Numbered from the stretch's first letter, positions 20,376 through 33,991 are shown. The stretch: DNA of 64,000 nucleotides from Colius striatus (GCF_028858725.1 NC_084767.1:4949501-5013500); one strand, 5' to 3'. A program made the numbers and translations. Notes: generated by a model from the sequence alone, not told the origin.

Positions 20376-23300
20376 GGCGGCGCGGCGAGCAGGGCTGACG
20401 GCAGGTGGCGGTGGTGGCCAGGCCGGGGAAGGCGGCCCGGGCTGCCCATGCTGCCCCCCGTGCCCACCCGTGCCCGCCCCCCCGGCACTCTCGCCCCACG
20501 CAGCAGCAGAACACGTCCCCAGCCCCCCCGAGCCAGTGCCCCCCACCCCGTGCCCCTCCTGCCCCCCGGCCTCGGCTGCCGCAGACTTGGCTGCCGTTCG
20601 GATTGCCGAGGCCCACAGCGGGGTTTGGGGTGGGCAGGCGGCTGGGACAGGGCTGGGAGGGCGAGGAGATGCCACCTCAAAGCCCATCCGTGCGAGGGCA
20701 GGGCTGGGGAAAGCCCTTCCCGTCCCGCACGAGGAGGGAGAGTGGAAAGCACAAAACCTGCGTGGGAACACGAAGCCAAGCCCCAGACCCAGCCTCCCTC
20801 CTGCGGCAGCGCTGCCGCCTTGCCCGGGCTCCGGCTGCTCCCTTTCCAAGCAGCGTCCTGCTGCGGGTTGCTGCGGGGTTACAGGACGTGCCGGTGCAGG
20901 GTGGAAAGCCGTGTCTCTCACACACACACCTGATACAGCACTCCAGGAAACACCAGCTCAGCTTTCATTGTTCCCTTCTCTCTTTTCAGCCAGAAAATGT
21001 ATCAAGGCTGACCCTGTCCTTGAGACAGATTTAGGTTTGGACAATATTGGCAACTTCTGGCCAAGAAAAAGTTCTTTAATGAAAGAACCCTTGACCTGCT
21101 CCCCCCAGCCTGCCACTGCCAGCAAGCACCAGTCTCTTCACCAAAGCAGGGCCAGGTTCAGCTTCCCACAGGGAAGCCAGCTTCCACCTGGGCAGCAGCA
21201 CTGGCGCCAGCAGCTGCAGTGGCAGAGCAGAGACCCCACGCTTGGCTCCCCTGGGACCCATCCCTGCCTCCCCCAGCCCCAGGCACACGGCTTAGCAGCG
21301 CACCCAGCAGCTGGGGGCAGAAAGCCCAGGGTGCTGATGCATCTGCCTGACAGGGAAACTGAGGCACTCGCCCCAGGATGGCAGAGCCTTGCTCCCCCAG
21401 GTGAGATGCCACCGTGGCATCAGTCACAGGCATGCACACCCCCTCCGCACTGGTGAGACAGCGTTGGCACGGTGTGGCTGGGGAGTGCTCAGCCACCTGG
21501 CACAGCTCAGCCCCATGCCAGGCTTGCCGTGCTGGGATGGGAGCAGCCCTGAGTCAGCAGGCACAGCCTGGGAGCAGCACCCGCGCCCCAGCGAGGAGGT
21601 GGAGGCTGGGAACTGGCAGCAACAGCAGTGCAGGGCTGCTTCCCCCAGGCTCGCAGGCAGACATGCTCATTCCTTTCTTATTCCTGGCAGGACAAGCCCC
21701 TCCATGTTCCCTGCGCCCTGGAAAACCCCCAGGAGGGGAGGCAGAGCTGCCACACTCCCTTTTTTGGGCAGCTTTTCCCCCTCCACCCCCTCCAAGAGTC
21801 CCACACAGTTATTGTCTTTGCAGAAACTTGGTGGCCACAAATCCTCTGCTTGCAGGGACTGCCCACTCATGCTTTCTTGCCTCCTCCCCACGTCCTCCCA
21901 GCCCCACATGTGGTGTGCCACGTCCCTCAAAGACAAGCTGAGAGGTCTCTTCCTGCTTAGCTCAAGAGAGAAGAGGCACCGTACTGGAAGCCAAACCACA
22001 GCTCTTGCAGTCCTCCCTGCCCCAGCACCCAGGGTGGAGGGGGGCAGAAGGGTCCCTGTGCCTGGGCAGGACAGGCCACCTTTCACCCTCCCTGCTGGAG
22101 TCCATCGGGGTGATGAGTCCTTGTAAGCTGTGGTGGCGAACTCAAATGGATTGGGGAAGAGGCAGAACCTCATCCTGCCCTGTGAGGATGCAGTGCCAGC
22201 CTCCCAGCAGCCACCATCCCCCCCGAGTTGCCACTGCCGAGTACCTCAGCTCTTCTCTGACGGGCAGCAGCAATCGGCTTAAAACTAATCCCTGTGTCCT
22301 GCCCTGGCCCCGGGCACAGGGCCCTGGAGGGGCAGGAGGTGCCACCCGCTGCCAGGGCCTGGAGGGAGACTGGGTGACTTTCAGCAGTGGGGTGGTGGGT
22401 GCTGGTGTGGCAGCCCTTAGCTGGCCCCTGGCTCTCAGCAGCACCCACAGCAGGGTACCCCATTGCTCTTCTCCAAGCTCCCACAGGCTGACATGGCTTG
22501 AACATGCCCCGGTGGCAGTCCTGAGTGCCCAGCACTGGGGCCCTGTACTGCCGTGCTTCAGTGCTTGACCCTAAGCTGCTGTGGGGTACTCTGGTGTGTC
22601 TCTTGCCAAGGGCAGAGCCCATCAGCGTCCTCAGGGTAAACCTGCTCCTGCCACACTGCCGAGCCCCCCAGCTCCCCAGAGCTGTGCTGGATGTGGGCCT
22701 GTGCAGCTCTGCCCAGGAAGGATTGTGTCTGTCAGGTGCTGGGGACTCACAGCATCCCACAGCCCTCGGCTCAGGGGCTGTGCCTGCAAAGCCATCCTGG
22801 CCAGAGCTGATCTACTCTCGCTGCTGCAGCAGGACGGATCAGCGTGTGCTGGGAAGCTGGAGAGGGAGGGGGCGGGCACGGCCCCTGAGGAGGCCAGGCG
22901 AGCAGGAGGCAGGCAGCGGGTGCAGGCGCGGGGGAGGCTGCCAGCCCACACGCAGGGCTGGGGGACACGGGTGTCTGTGCCTGGGAAGGGCTCATCCCAT
23001 CTGGCACCTGTGGCCACGCCGGCTCCCAGCCTGGGCTCGCAGCCACCCGCCCCTGCTGAGTCAGCACCCAGCCTCAGCCCCCGCGTGCCAAACCCAGCGG
23101 GGCAGGAGCTGGGCGGCCCTGTGCTGGCTGAGCCCAGCGTGGGCAGGCAGAGTCCTGCCAGCACCCAGCACCAGCCCTGCTCAGCCTGGTGGCAGTCCCC
23201 CAGGACACAGCCCGGAGCAGGGAGCAGCCCAGGCAGCCCCCAGAGCCCTGCCCAGCCCACCCCTGAGGCTGACCCCAGACTGACTGCATGGTCAGCCCAC

Positions 23301-23640
23301 ATCCTCAGCAGCTCACAGCACTCCCTGCCCCAGCCAGCAGCACCAACCCCAGACCTGCTCAGCACAGTCCAGCAGCCCCCAAGCTGCTGGTCCTGGCCCA
23401 GCACGCAGCCAGGCCGGCTCGCCCTGCCCCGCTGCCCCCACAGCCTGGGGCAGCCACGCAAGCCCAGGGAGCAACGAGGCAGTTTCCCAATGTCCTGCCC
23501 TCCTCCTCTCCTGCCCAGGGGCTTGGGGGAGGTCTGGCTCTGGTCCTCCTGGGTCTGGCCCTGTCCTGCCCTGTGAGCAGAGGCCGGGCAGGCAGCAGCT
23601 GCCTGCCCCGCTCCTCTCCCTGCCATGGCCCCCGGGCTGC
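20376..23640. other. Intergenic, nothing recognised
   Basis: GC-rich to moderately GC-rich sequence. One isolated acceptor-like tract (TTGTTCCCTTCTCTCTTTTCAG, near 20990) precedes an AT-richer stretch but cannot be joined to an exon. No gene or transposon supported. Confidence 0.4.
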
Positions 23641-23890
23641 TGCTGACCAATATTGACTTAAGGCACACTTCACCCTCGGTGCCAGGGGCCAAGCTCTGAC
23701 TTTATCTCGTCTCCTCCTCTGGGGAAGTCGCCCAAGCCCTTGTATCAGCTCCCAAGCTGCATTAAGCCCTACCCCGGGGCTAGGGATTAGTTCCTGTGCA
23801 GGATAAACAGCTTAAGGCTGTTTTGGCCACCGCACACCATCCAGGAGCGAGGTAATGCCATAACCAGGGTGATGAGACCCTAAGCTGTGG
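23641..23890. promoter_or_regulatory. Candidate noncoding regulatory element
   Basis: A low-CpG block set apart from its GC-rich flanks. It has repeated homeodomain/NKX-like cores (GACTTAAGG, GCATTAAGC, GGATTAG, GCTTAAGG), a GATA-type TTTATCTC and GCCATAACC. The motif density suggests an enhancer. This is a pattern-based inference only. Confidence 0.3.
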
Positions 23891-25140
23891 CCTGTCTAGC
23901 CCTCACAGGCAGCAAAAGGCCTCACAGCCACAAGTCAGCTGTGGCTGTGCTCCCAGCTGGATTTCAGCCCATTAAGCCAGAACAAGGTGCTGCAGCCTGC
24001 TCCCTCCCTCCACCATTGGTTGCACGGAAACGAGCAGGGAAAACCAAATACACACACACACAGAGGCTGAGAGCTGGAGCCCACACAGGGCAGAGGGAGG
24101 TGCTGGGACAGACCTCGGTACCCCCTTACACCTGGAGCACCCACAGGGCCTGCACAGCCCAGTGACCCTGCACCATGAGGGAAGAGCAGAGCTCTCCCTG
24201 TCTCCCCTCCCCAGCACGGAGCCCTCACTGGGGTCTGCACCCCTGCTGTCACCCCCCCAGCGCTGGCCTGGCACCAGTGTCCTCATGCTGAGCCCGTGCC
24301 GAGGACAGGAACACACGGAGCACTTGCTTCCCCTCCGCCATGGAAGTGTACAGCTCCATCTCACCAGCTCAAGACTCCTCCCTCCTAACAGCCACAACAC
24401 AGACTCCTGCTTTTATTGTCCTCCTCCTGCCAACGACCAAAGGTGAGGCTTTCACATGGCTGTTGAGAGTCAGCTCCAACCTGCTCTCCCCAGCTTCACA
24501 CACCAGTGACCCCAGTCCTGGAGCTGGAGAGTCCAGCCAGAGCTGCAGCAGCCAACGAGGATTTCATCACTCAGCCTGTCCCGGTCTCCCAGCTCCTGAA
24601 GTGGGTCTGTCCAGCCTAGGACTAGGAGAAACAGAACAACTTTGTACTTGCCCTCAATTAACAAGTGACCTATTTAGAAGAAAATCTGGGCTAAGTGGGA
24701 TGAAGGAGCTGGAGCTGGTGGCACAAAAGAGGCTGAACCCAGGAGCTCCAGATTCATACAGGGCAGAGAAGCCAGTTCACAGCATTTGAAAACATGCCCT
24801 AAAACTTTTAATAGCTGGTGAGGAGAAATCCAGTCTCAAAACAACCTCATGCTGCACCCTCCCTCCTGAGCCCATATGGCTGTGTCTCCTGCCACCAGCC
24901 AGCCCTCGGCCAGCACCAAGGCCTTGAAGGCAGGGAGAAGAACCACGAGTGCAGGTGGATGCAGGGGCAGCCCCTCCAGCAGCTGCAGGGAAGCTCTGGG
25001 CTCCTCTCCTGCCAGGGGATTCTCTCAGCCGGCAGGTGGGAGCAGGGGAAGAGTCAGAGCAGGCGCTTGCCTGATGAAATCCTGCTGACAGAGGGAGCGA
25101 TGTTTCAACTCGATGGCAGCTTTGAAAGGCAGGCGTTGGT

Positions 25141-25170
25141 CCTGCCCTGCCCTGCCCTGCCCTGCCCTGC
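25141..25170. repeat. (CCTGC)6 pentanucleotide repeat
   Basis: Six perfect units. Confidence 0.97.
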
Positions 25171-27509
25171 CCAGCAAGCGTGTTACAAGGAGAAGTGCTT
25201 ATCTAACAGGCCCTTCGAGTCAGATGCGAATCTCTCCTGGAGACAGCACCACCAGGAGCTGGCACCTCCCCTCCAGCTCCAGAGCCTGGGAAAGCCAAGG
25301 GCCCCGGCCCAGCCCCGGCAGGAGCAGACACCGCACCTGGGTGTCTCTGCAGGAAGGAGACAGGGTGGCAGCTCACACGGTTCAAGGCAAAGCACTTCCC
25401 ACGCTGTGCCCCGCTTTCCATCAGCAACACCTCCGTACTCCAGCTACTGGGCAGAGCCTGGCTAGACACTGGGGATTTACCACGCTCCTCCTGAAGCAAC
25501 CAGCAGCTTATTCTGTCCCCGTCTGAAAGAAATGCGGTGTTTCTTCCTCAAGCTGGACTGTGGGGGCCCAGCAACTGGGTGGGTGGGTTTGAGAGGGCAG
25601 CCAGACTGAGCTGTGTTATCTGGTGGATATGAAATGGTCTGTTACAGTACCTCATCCTGAACTCCCATGCAAAGCACCTCAGGCATTTGCCTAAGCTCCA
25701 CTGGGAGCAGGAGGTTACTCAAGCAGACAGAGACACAGCTGAGCTGGCAAAACCGGCGAGAAGGCAAGCCCTGACCCGGCTCTGCCGTGCCTGCCCGTGC
25801 TGCCAAACCCTCCCTGTCTCCTTTACAGGCTCTTGCAGCAGAGCTGTTAAGACACCTCAGCCAGCCTCCAGCACCACTGCTAGCCTGGCACAGCAGCACC
25901 TCCAAACCCTCCTCCACACTCAAAGCCCGGCACAAAACCTTTCTCTTTGGGGGAAAAACTATGTGGCAGATCCCCCAGCAACCATCCTCCTTGGGGCACG
26001 GCTCCATGGGCTGGCACAGGCCCGGCAACCAGGATGGTCTTGAGGCTTCAGCTGCTTTGTGTTCACCTGAGATCAGGCAGAAGGGGCTGAGCAGAAGCAG
26101 GGAATTTCCCAGGGAGGCTGCTGGCACGCAGGTGCGGGTCCAAGGGCGGTAGGGAGCCAGCCCTGCCGAGGACATCCTCAGCTTCCCTGGTCCCCAGGTG
26201 TGCTGCCATGCAGGCTGGGAGCAGGCAGAGCCCTGCAGCAGTTTCAGTACCCTCTGGGCAGCAGCTCAGCCCCCAGCTGGGATGTTCACCACTGCTCCCC
26301 AGCACCAGGGCGAGGAGCCAGTCAGGGCACAAGGGAGCAGCCCTGAGCTCCGTCCTGTCTGCCCACTGCTCCCTTGAACCCGCTCCAGGGCAGACGTGCA
26401 GGTCTCTAGACCAGGGCAACACCCTGAAGACGCCAGCAGCCGGCTCCAGGGCAGCTGGAAAGCTGTCAGGGCTGACGTGGAGCTGGTTCAGCCTTTAGCT
26501 CCCAGGATGCTGGCAGAGAGGTCAAGATCAGGCCTTCAGACCCAGCTCTGGATTACCACAGCGAGAATAAAAGCAGGCATAGATCCACAGAGGAGGCTGC
26601 CCTGCCCTTCTAGAAATGCCATTTGGGCACAAGCACTTATTTCCTGGAAAGTGTTCCCCGGGGTTTGGGATTCCTTCCAATCTCACAAAGATCCCAGGTC
26701 CCCCACATTCCCACAGGGCCCTGGCTCAGCTACGTTAACGAACATCAGCAGCTGGCAAGCTATTTAGAGCAGCAGGATGGCTCCCAGCACTGCCTTCCTC
26801 TCCCGTGACCTGCCAGCCGACAGCCCCCCAGCCCCACGCACGCTCCAGCCTCGCAGCCTTGCCCCCACACTCCACCCACACCACCATGGCGTGCCCTGGG
26901 ACAGCCAGGACTGCAACGGGCCTGGCTGGGCCCCGCTCTGTTCCGTATCTTGGGTTTACACTTATCCTGGAGGTCACAGGGAAGCTGCTGGAATTGTTCC
27001 ACAGCCCCATGGGCTGTGGGGACGCTGCAGCTCCGAGTCCCCGCGCTGGGCTGTCGGCCCCTGGCAGCGGGGCTCTGCGGGCAGGCAAACCCCATGCTGG
27101 GGTAAGCAACAGCCAGCAGCCCCTGGGCTCGGGCAGGGAGCCCTGCAGAGGACATCCGAGCCTGGCTGGGGCATGGCAGACGGCTCTTGCCTGTGAGCTG
27201 GGGCTCACCCTGCCCCAAGCTCTGGGCCATTTGCTCCTCAAGCCGTGGCCCTCGCTGCCAGCCTGGCTGCTGGGCCCCGGTTCCAGGAAGGAACAGCCTT
27301 TGCTGTGTTTATCAGTCACCTGGCAACCCTACCGAGGACAGCAGACCCAGCTCAGCTTTCAGGGCCTGCCTAGCTGCTGGGCCCAGGGAAGAGCAGGCAG
27401 GAGGGGGGGCAGCAAGCAGGCAGTGCCTGGCCTTCCATTGCCAGCACGCTGGGACAGGGACTGGGCAGCACCTGAATGGGGACAGGGCAGCTCCCTCGGG
27501 CTTCCCAGG

Positions 27510-27547
27510 CACATACACACACAGACAGACACACAGACACACACACT
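27510..27547. repeat. (CA)n microsatellite, imperfect
   Basis: CA dinucleotides interrupted by AT and AG steps. Confidence 0.93.
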
Positions 27548-30439
27548 CCTCAGAGTCCTCGAGGAACCAGGAGCAGGCGGCTGCCTGCACAATCTTGGCA
27601 CTGGGACCTGGGCTGTGTTAGAGCTTCCTGTCCCTGCTCCCCACCCGGTCATAAATACACTCACACACGTCCTGTGCCCCTCGTCACCCCTGCCACTCCT
27701 TCCCTGGAAAAGCCAGCCCGGGAAGAGCTGCCCAGCCACAAATGAGCCAGTCTGGCCAGTGCCACCATTCCACCTCTCGGTGGCCATTGCAATGGATCCT
27801 GCTCACACAGCTGCCCCTGCCTGCTGCTGGGGTTCCAGCAGACAGAGGAGTGGGAGCAGTAGGCTGACAAACCCTGATGGTCTTTGCCTAGGAAAGGCTG
27901 AGTGCAGCACAGATCAGCCCCCGTGACCTGTTTGCATGCTGGGAAGCAAAAACAAGCCACTTCCAATCAACGTCAAGTTGCCAAGCCCATGCCTTTCCTC
28001 CTGGGAAGGCGCTGCCAGGCTCTTGCAGAGCCTGCTGCTTGCTGGCACGCGAGCAAGCCTCAGCCACAGTGATCAGAGCATAGCCCAAGCCCAGCTCACA
28101 GCCACCGTGGCACAGTGGGCAGAGCATGGCCTGTGCGTGGCTCACAGCCCTCCTGTGCTGCCTGCAGCTGGTACAGGGCAGGTCAAGAAGTTCAATGTAA
28201 AAAGCTGAAAGGTCACTGAGCAGTGACTTCTGCCCATAATCAGCTGATGGGATTTGAGATCAGCTTCGGGCCAGCCAGTGTCAGCTCAGCTTTGGCATAG
28301 CCCCTCCCCACACCAGGGCTGAAACACAGACAGGGTTTGGTGATGCCCCTCGGTTACCCAGGCACAGGTCACTGCAGCACCAGCCCATCTAATAAAAGCC
28401 ATCAATTAATAGTTCCTGGGCAGCCCAAAGGAAGCATGGCCACAGCTGGGTTCCTCCCTGTTCCTCCCCCAGAAGAAAGGGGTCTCCTAAGGAAGGCAAG
28501 CACTTCCAGGATGTGAGTCAGCAGCAGTCTCCGGCTGTACCTGCAAACAATGCCGTGTAGCAAGAGTTCTGAGTGGCACAACACGAGTGCCAGCTCTGGG
28601 GGGGCGTGAACACACTCTCCACTGTGCAAACACTCCTGATGCTCCCAGGCTTTGCCCCACCAGGTCATTCCGACCTGCAGGCCCCTGCTTCCAATAGTTC
28701 CGGCCCAAGGCAGCTGCTGCCACACCAGCAGCAGCTGAGGAGGGAGCAGCTCAGCCCGAGTCAGAACTGTGCTGGGGAAACGCCTCTGGCACATATGAAC
28801 AAAACTATTTGCTGCCCAAGTGATTTTTCTCAGCTGAAAGGACTTGCACTAGTTTCTAGCTTTACCCCTTGGCTCTCCTCCCCCACTGCCTGCTCCACCG
28901 AGGCAGGCAAATGCTTCCTTGCTCAGGCAGAGAGCCTGACTTGGGCAAAGCCCTACCCACAGCTGCCACCAGGCACAGAGCTGGCAGAGGCCAGCCAGCT
29001 TGGTCCAGAAATAAGAAACTGCTTTTGAACACTGGAGCTAACTGCAAGCCCCACTCTGGCCCTGGGCTCAGCCCTCTGTGCCCACCTAAGGACAGCAGGA
29101 TGTGTGAAGCATCAGTCGGTGTAATCGTACAGAGATGGGCTCAAAGACCTTTAAAATGACCCGTGCTGCCGAGAAGTGGAGTTACCAGTTGGTGCCCAAA
29201 ACCCAGCAGAAGTAGGGTGAGACAGATCCGGATGAGCTGTGCAGAGAAGACCAGCCTTAACCCCAGGGGCTCTGAGTTAAACACGTCTGATGGTCTCCTC
29301 TGGAGTCCTGCTGAGCGCCTCTGGCATCAGTAGGTGCCACAGGCACACAGGAGGGACTCGCCCAAGGTACAAAGAAGGGAAAGGGAAGATTTGCTCAGGC
29401 TGCTCGTGGTCTGGTGGACCATGAGGTCACCCAACGTGCAGCTGAGTCATGCCAGCGCTGCTGCCCCACCTCTGCCAGCTATCTGAATTGTGCCCAGCCG
29501 AGCACCTGCCCCATGTATTTACAGGGCTGTAAAGGATACGGCCCCGACTTATCATTCCAGGCTTTGGCTCCAACATGGGAAGCTCAAAAGCCAGCCGGCC
29601 CTGTACAACAGCACACACACCCACTGAAGGTCTTCTGATGATCTCAAATTGCTTTCATTAAAAAATATAAAGTTCAAAGTCCGTCACCTGCAAAGTAGCT
29701 GAAGGCTCACTGTTACCCCCAGGGCGGCAGAGCACGGGGAGCCAGGAGCTGCTGCGCTCTCAGACACGAGCTGTGCACGCGGCAGCTCCCAAGGAGCTTC
29801 TCTGCCAGCCTCACATATCGATGCTGTCCTGCAAACTTGGGAAAGGGAAATGAAATTAAAACCAGCTGCATTTACAGAAATCGATCTCCATTATCCACAG
29901 GAACAAAAGGCTCCTGGGGAGGGGAAACAGAAGAGTCAGGACTGAGTGTACTCAGGTTACTTCCAGAAGCAGATCCTGGAATCAGACGTCAAGCTGTTCT
30001 CTGGAAAAGGAACATCACCTTTGCAGTTATTTTATAGAAAAAATACTTGGAAAGCCAGTCACTGGTGTGAGAACCCTCCCTTCCTCCTCCCTGTTCAGCT
30101 ACCCAAATACCGCACTAGCAGCACTCACATCTAAGAACACCTCATGATGGAAAAAGTCATGTTAGCGGCTTAAACAACTTCAGTCCTTTTAGTACTGAGG
30201 GTTGCAAAGCAGCTGAGCCCGCTGTGGTTCCCTTAAAAACAAGGAGACGGTCGCCCCTTAACATGCCACCTTTCCTCACAGTGAAGGACACGGTCCTGGG
30301 CCCATTATGAAGCGCTTCATTAATGCAGGGGGAATGCTGAAGGTCCTGCTGTCCCAGCACAGCAATCCATCTCCATTCTCTGCACAGAGACCTGGCAGCT
30401 CCCTCCCCCTTTCCTGCTCGGCCCCGGAGAAGAAGGATG

Positions 30440-30790
30440 ATGTTACAGAGCCATTTCCCCGGCAGAGCTCGCCGGCCCCGCAGCCCCGTGAGCAGGGCGG
30501 CCGCTTGCTCTGCGCCGGCCCTCGCCTCGCCTTGCAGAGCCCGCAGCGCTCGCAGCAGCCGCCTCTGCCTCCCGGCCCCTGTCCCCTTGTTGTCTGCCCT
30601 GCTCGTAAACTCCTATCATGACGTCGAGTTGATGTGAAATCATGATTTCACTGCGATTAAGCGAGGAGCAGATGGGGCCGATGGAGCTGGCTAAGCAACA
30701 AATCTTCTAAATTGGAGAATGCTGTCAACAGAAATTAAAGCCTTATGCAAAAAGCCAACTCGGGCTCGCAAATTGCAGCTGGAGCAGCCT
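30440..30790. promoter_or_regulatory. CpG-rich block with palindrome, candidate enhancer or orphan promoter
   Basis: A CpG-dense stretch (30450-30600) isolated in ordinary sequence runs into an AT-rich segment. That segment holds TGACGTC (30620-30626, CRE/ATF-type), the 18-bp perfect palindrome GTGAAATCATGATTTCAC (30634-30651), GCGATTAAGCG and ATGCAAAA (octamer-like). No splice donor or exon is evident. It lies about 2.1 kb beyond the 3' end of CSNK1A1. Confidence 0.4.
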
Positions 30791-32900
30791 GCGGGGACAC
30801 AGCTCCCCCCACCCCCTACTCACCACGGCTCGGGCACCTTCGGCTCTGCTGCAGGGACGGCACAGCCCACAGAGCATCATGAGCAACACACCTGACCAAG
30901 CTGAGCACGGGCAGAACACAACAGCAGAGTGAGCTGACACACAAGCTCGAAAAACAAGCCAGGCACAGATAAAATTCAATAGAAATCAGCAAAAACAAAA
31001 CAAGAAACAGCTGGCTGGCACACAGTGGCCAGGCTTGACCCACCTACTAGATGCACAACTAGCTTTCTGAGACTTGTTTTCAAACAAAAAAGCTCTCAGT
31101 TGTTCCTATCAAGGAATGGGTTAAATAGGTTAAAATAATGAAGCAGGATGTTGCACACTGGAACACGCCACACTAAATTAAGCTATCCAGAGGATGCCTC
31201 AGTGTGCCCATAAGGAAGTTAATAAATTGCTTTGAAATCCTGTCCACAGTTTAATAAGGTGACTAAAAACCTGTTGTCACAGGCTGATGTCAGTACCTGC
31301 GTTCTAGCACTTTCCCGGGAGCGTAAGGCTGTTGTTCTTGCACTTTTATGGTGTCTTTTATTGTGACAATTACTCATGAAGGGCCTGGGACTGCCTGCAG
31401 TTTTTGACTGCGTCAGGACCGTAGATAAACTTCAGGCCCCTGCCTCTGGTACAGGCTGGTTTGGTGCAGAGCAGCACCACACACCTGACAGTTAAGCTCA
31501 TGCAAGTAAACCCCACAGCCCATGGCTGAAAGACTAGAGTCCAGGCTCCTCCCCAGGACAGAGCTTGCAGGTGAAAGAACTGCAAACCAAAGCTTTTTGA
31601 CACTCTGAGCACATGAACTGTTCTTACGGCTTATAGTGGCGATCAGGGGCACCTTTGTTTCAGAACTATGACAGCCCTCCCTCCTCCAAGTCATGAGGAA
31701 ATTTAACTTCCTCTGTCCATTATTTCTTCTGCTGGAACCAACTGATCTCCCCCCACTTCAAATATCTCGTAGCAAAGCAAGAAATGCGGTGCCAAAGCAC
31801 CTCCAAGCAGCCACCTCTGGAGCCGAGAGAGCACGTCACTGACGTTTCTCCCCCTTCTGCCCACGCATGTTGTCAGATACATTGCCCAGACAGCAGAAAT
31901 CACATATAAGGACATAACCAAGCATCCCACCTACCAGTTCTCAGAAACGTAACAGTTTTCATAGGAGGCATTGATTGTGAAACATCCTTCTTGGGATAGG
32001 GCAAAACATCCTACCCAGAAGAATGAGCTACATTTCTTCTTCTACCTTCTGGGTTACAGAGAGACGCCATGTTGACTCAAGTTTCTAAATGTGCACTGCA
32101 CAGCAGACCTGCTGCCTCCCTGTAACTCCCAGATTATCTATACAAATGTTTATTAGCACACACTGTTCTCCAGCTCAAGTTAAACATAAAGCTTAAGCAG
32201 GGTGACTGCAGGAGAAGGGGGTCTCCCTCCAGGTGCCCACTCTGTGATGACACAGCACACACGGTGTTAAGTATCACCATCTTGAAGAAACAGTTTTCAA
32301 AATGAAAGACCCCTTTTGAACAGTAAAAAAAATGGAACTGTGAGCACAACAGGAGCTCTGCTGTAGGTATGGGATCTGTGTCAAAAGCAAACATACAAAC
32401 AACATTTACACAATAGGCATCTGGCAGCATTTTCAGACATTTTTTTTAATTTATTCTGACATGCTATAAAGGAATAAATTACACTGTTAAAGAATTACCA
32501 GCAATAAAAGTATTTCTTTCTTTCAGCTGGGCTAGAATAGGAGTGAGAAGGAAGACAGCCCGGGGCAGTAACCAAGGTGAACTCTGCATGGTGCGAGGCT
32601 GTCCCCAAGAACAAGAGTAAATCTGCTCATATCCACTTCACAAGAACTTGAAAGAAAATGCCTCAGTTTAAAAACCATCCAAATATTCCATTTCTTTTTT
32701 TCCTCAAAACTAGCAATCAATCACAAGTCAGTCCAGGTGATGCGTGGCAAGGCAGCGCCGCGAGGCTGCCAATCCTGGGGCCACAAGAGATGCCATTTCA
32801 GTTTGAAAAATTCCCCCTCCCCCCCAACAATCCAATCTTAAGAGGGCTGGTCTCGAACAACAAGTTATAAAAATGCAAGACTGCCCCTTCCCTCCCCCCC
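30791..32900. other. Downstream flank of CSNK1A1
   Basis: AT-richer intergenic sequence. A second - strand AATAAA (TTTATT at 32450-32455) could be a distal CSNK1A1 poly(A) signal. Nothing else recognised. Confidence 0.4.
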
Positions 32901-32904
32901 CCCA

Positions 32905-33991
32905 GTCGAGGAAAAAATACAAAATTTATTTAAAAACAAAATGAGGAAGAGTTACAACACTAAATCTAAAATGATTTAGAAAGAAACACAACTTCTTTCG
33001 CTTAACAAATGGCCTCGAAACTCAGTTTAAAAACAGGGTGGTGCAGATTTCATCAAATGAATTAACGAGGCAAATTAAAACCAAAAAAATTTTCATTTCC
33101 TTACAGAAACAGGTTGTTTTTTTTAGTTTTTAATGAACTTGTAAACAAAAAAGCTCCCGCTTCAAAATAAAAACAAAATCCCAGATCATATAGATGTTTA
33201 CAGTGATTACATTTATCTAAGCAACTTACATACAGGTTCAGTTGTAAGATGTTAACTAAATTTCGTGACAAATATGCTGTTTTTTTCCTTTTATACCAAG
33301 AACATTATAGTTAATGCAGAGTCCTAAAGATTATCTAGTAGTCGCTAAGTTTCTCTTAAGTCTTCACTTTTAGATGCTGTTATTTCTAGCACAGGTAAGC
33401 AGGCAGAGTCTTTCATACGCTTAAAAACTGGAATCTTTGGTTACTACCATGTCAGCTGGCTTGGTATGTTGCACATAGAAGCCAACAACTTTTAAGAATG
33501 TTTTAAGTGTACAACTTTCAAAACCCAGGGAGGAATAACCAGAAAAAAAAAAGAGTGCACAATTGTGAGCGTTTACAATTATCACAACTGTTGCCGAAGA
33601 CTTGTTCATGCCATTCTTCCAAAACAATGAGATCTCATAAGCAGTGTAGTTCAAAGTAAAAAGGTAACAAAAATTGGCATATGCACAATTTTCTCCACTT
33701 GTGTGTCAACCATTAGGTAACTTTTCCACTTGAAAAAAATGCAATAGAAAACTGGACACCATGTTTCACTATCTCAGTAATATTCACAATTACAGCTGCT
33801 ACAACTCAAAGTGCAGCATCATTGACACTGCCCAGAGCCAGTTTATACTGATAGTAAGTTCTTTACACCAAGTAAATGGTTGCCCACAGCCACTGGCAAT
33901 TGTACGAACTTGTATGAACTATAATTTCTAGGATTTGGGGAGTGACAAGTCCTGCTCCGATCTGCTCTGCTTTGTCCCATCCTCGCCACGC
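32905..33991 (-). other. CSNK1A1: CSNK1A1 3'UTR
   Basis: About 1.09 kb, AT-rich, from the TGA to a - strand AATAAA (TTTATT at 32925-32930) followed downstream by a G-rich run (10 C's on the + strand, 32894-32903). It has several U-rich and AUUUA-type stretches. A further AATAAA at 32455-32450 may define a longer form. Confidence 0.7.

Larger units (their letters stand above)
23891..30450. other. Intergenic between the microRNA locus and CSNK1A1
   Basis: No coding exon, RNA gene or transposon could be supported. It contains short simple repeats, listed separately, and scattered isolated splice-site or AATAAA matches that do not form a model. Confidence 0.4.

Noticed and set aside
19061-20927. 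Long - strand open frames (up to 572 codons) and the matching + strand 519-codon frame
   Set aside because: They arise from the 49-bp G-rich array and CpG-rich flanks and overlap the microRNA hairpins antisense. No family resemblance.
20975-21060. Possible exon after a strong pyrimidine tract and CAG
   Set aside because: No donor, conserved frame or link to the host transcript could be shown.
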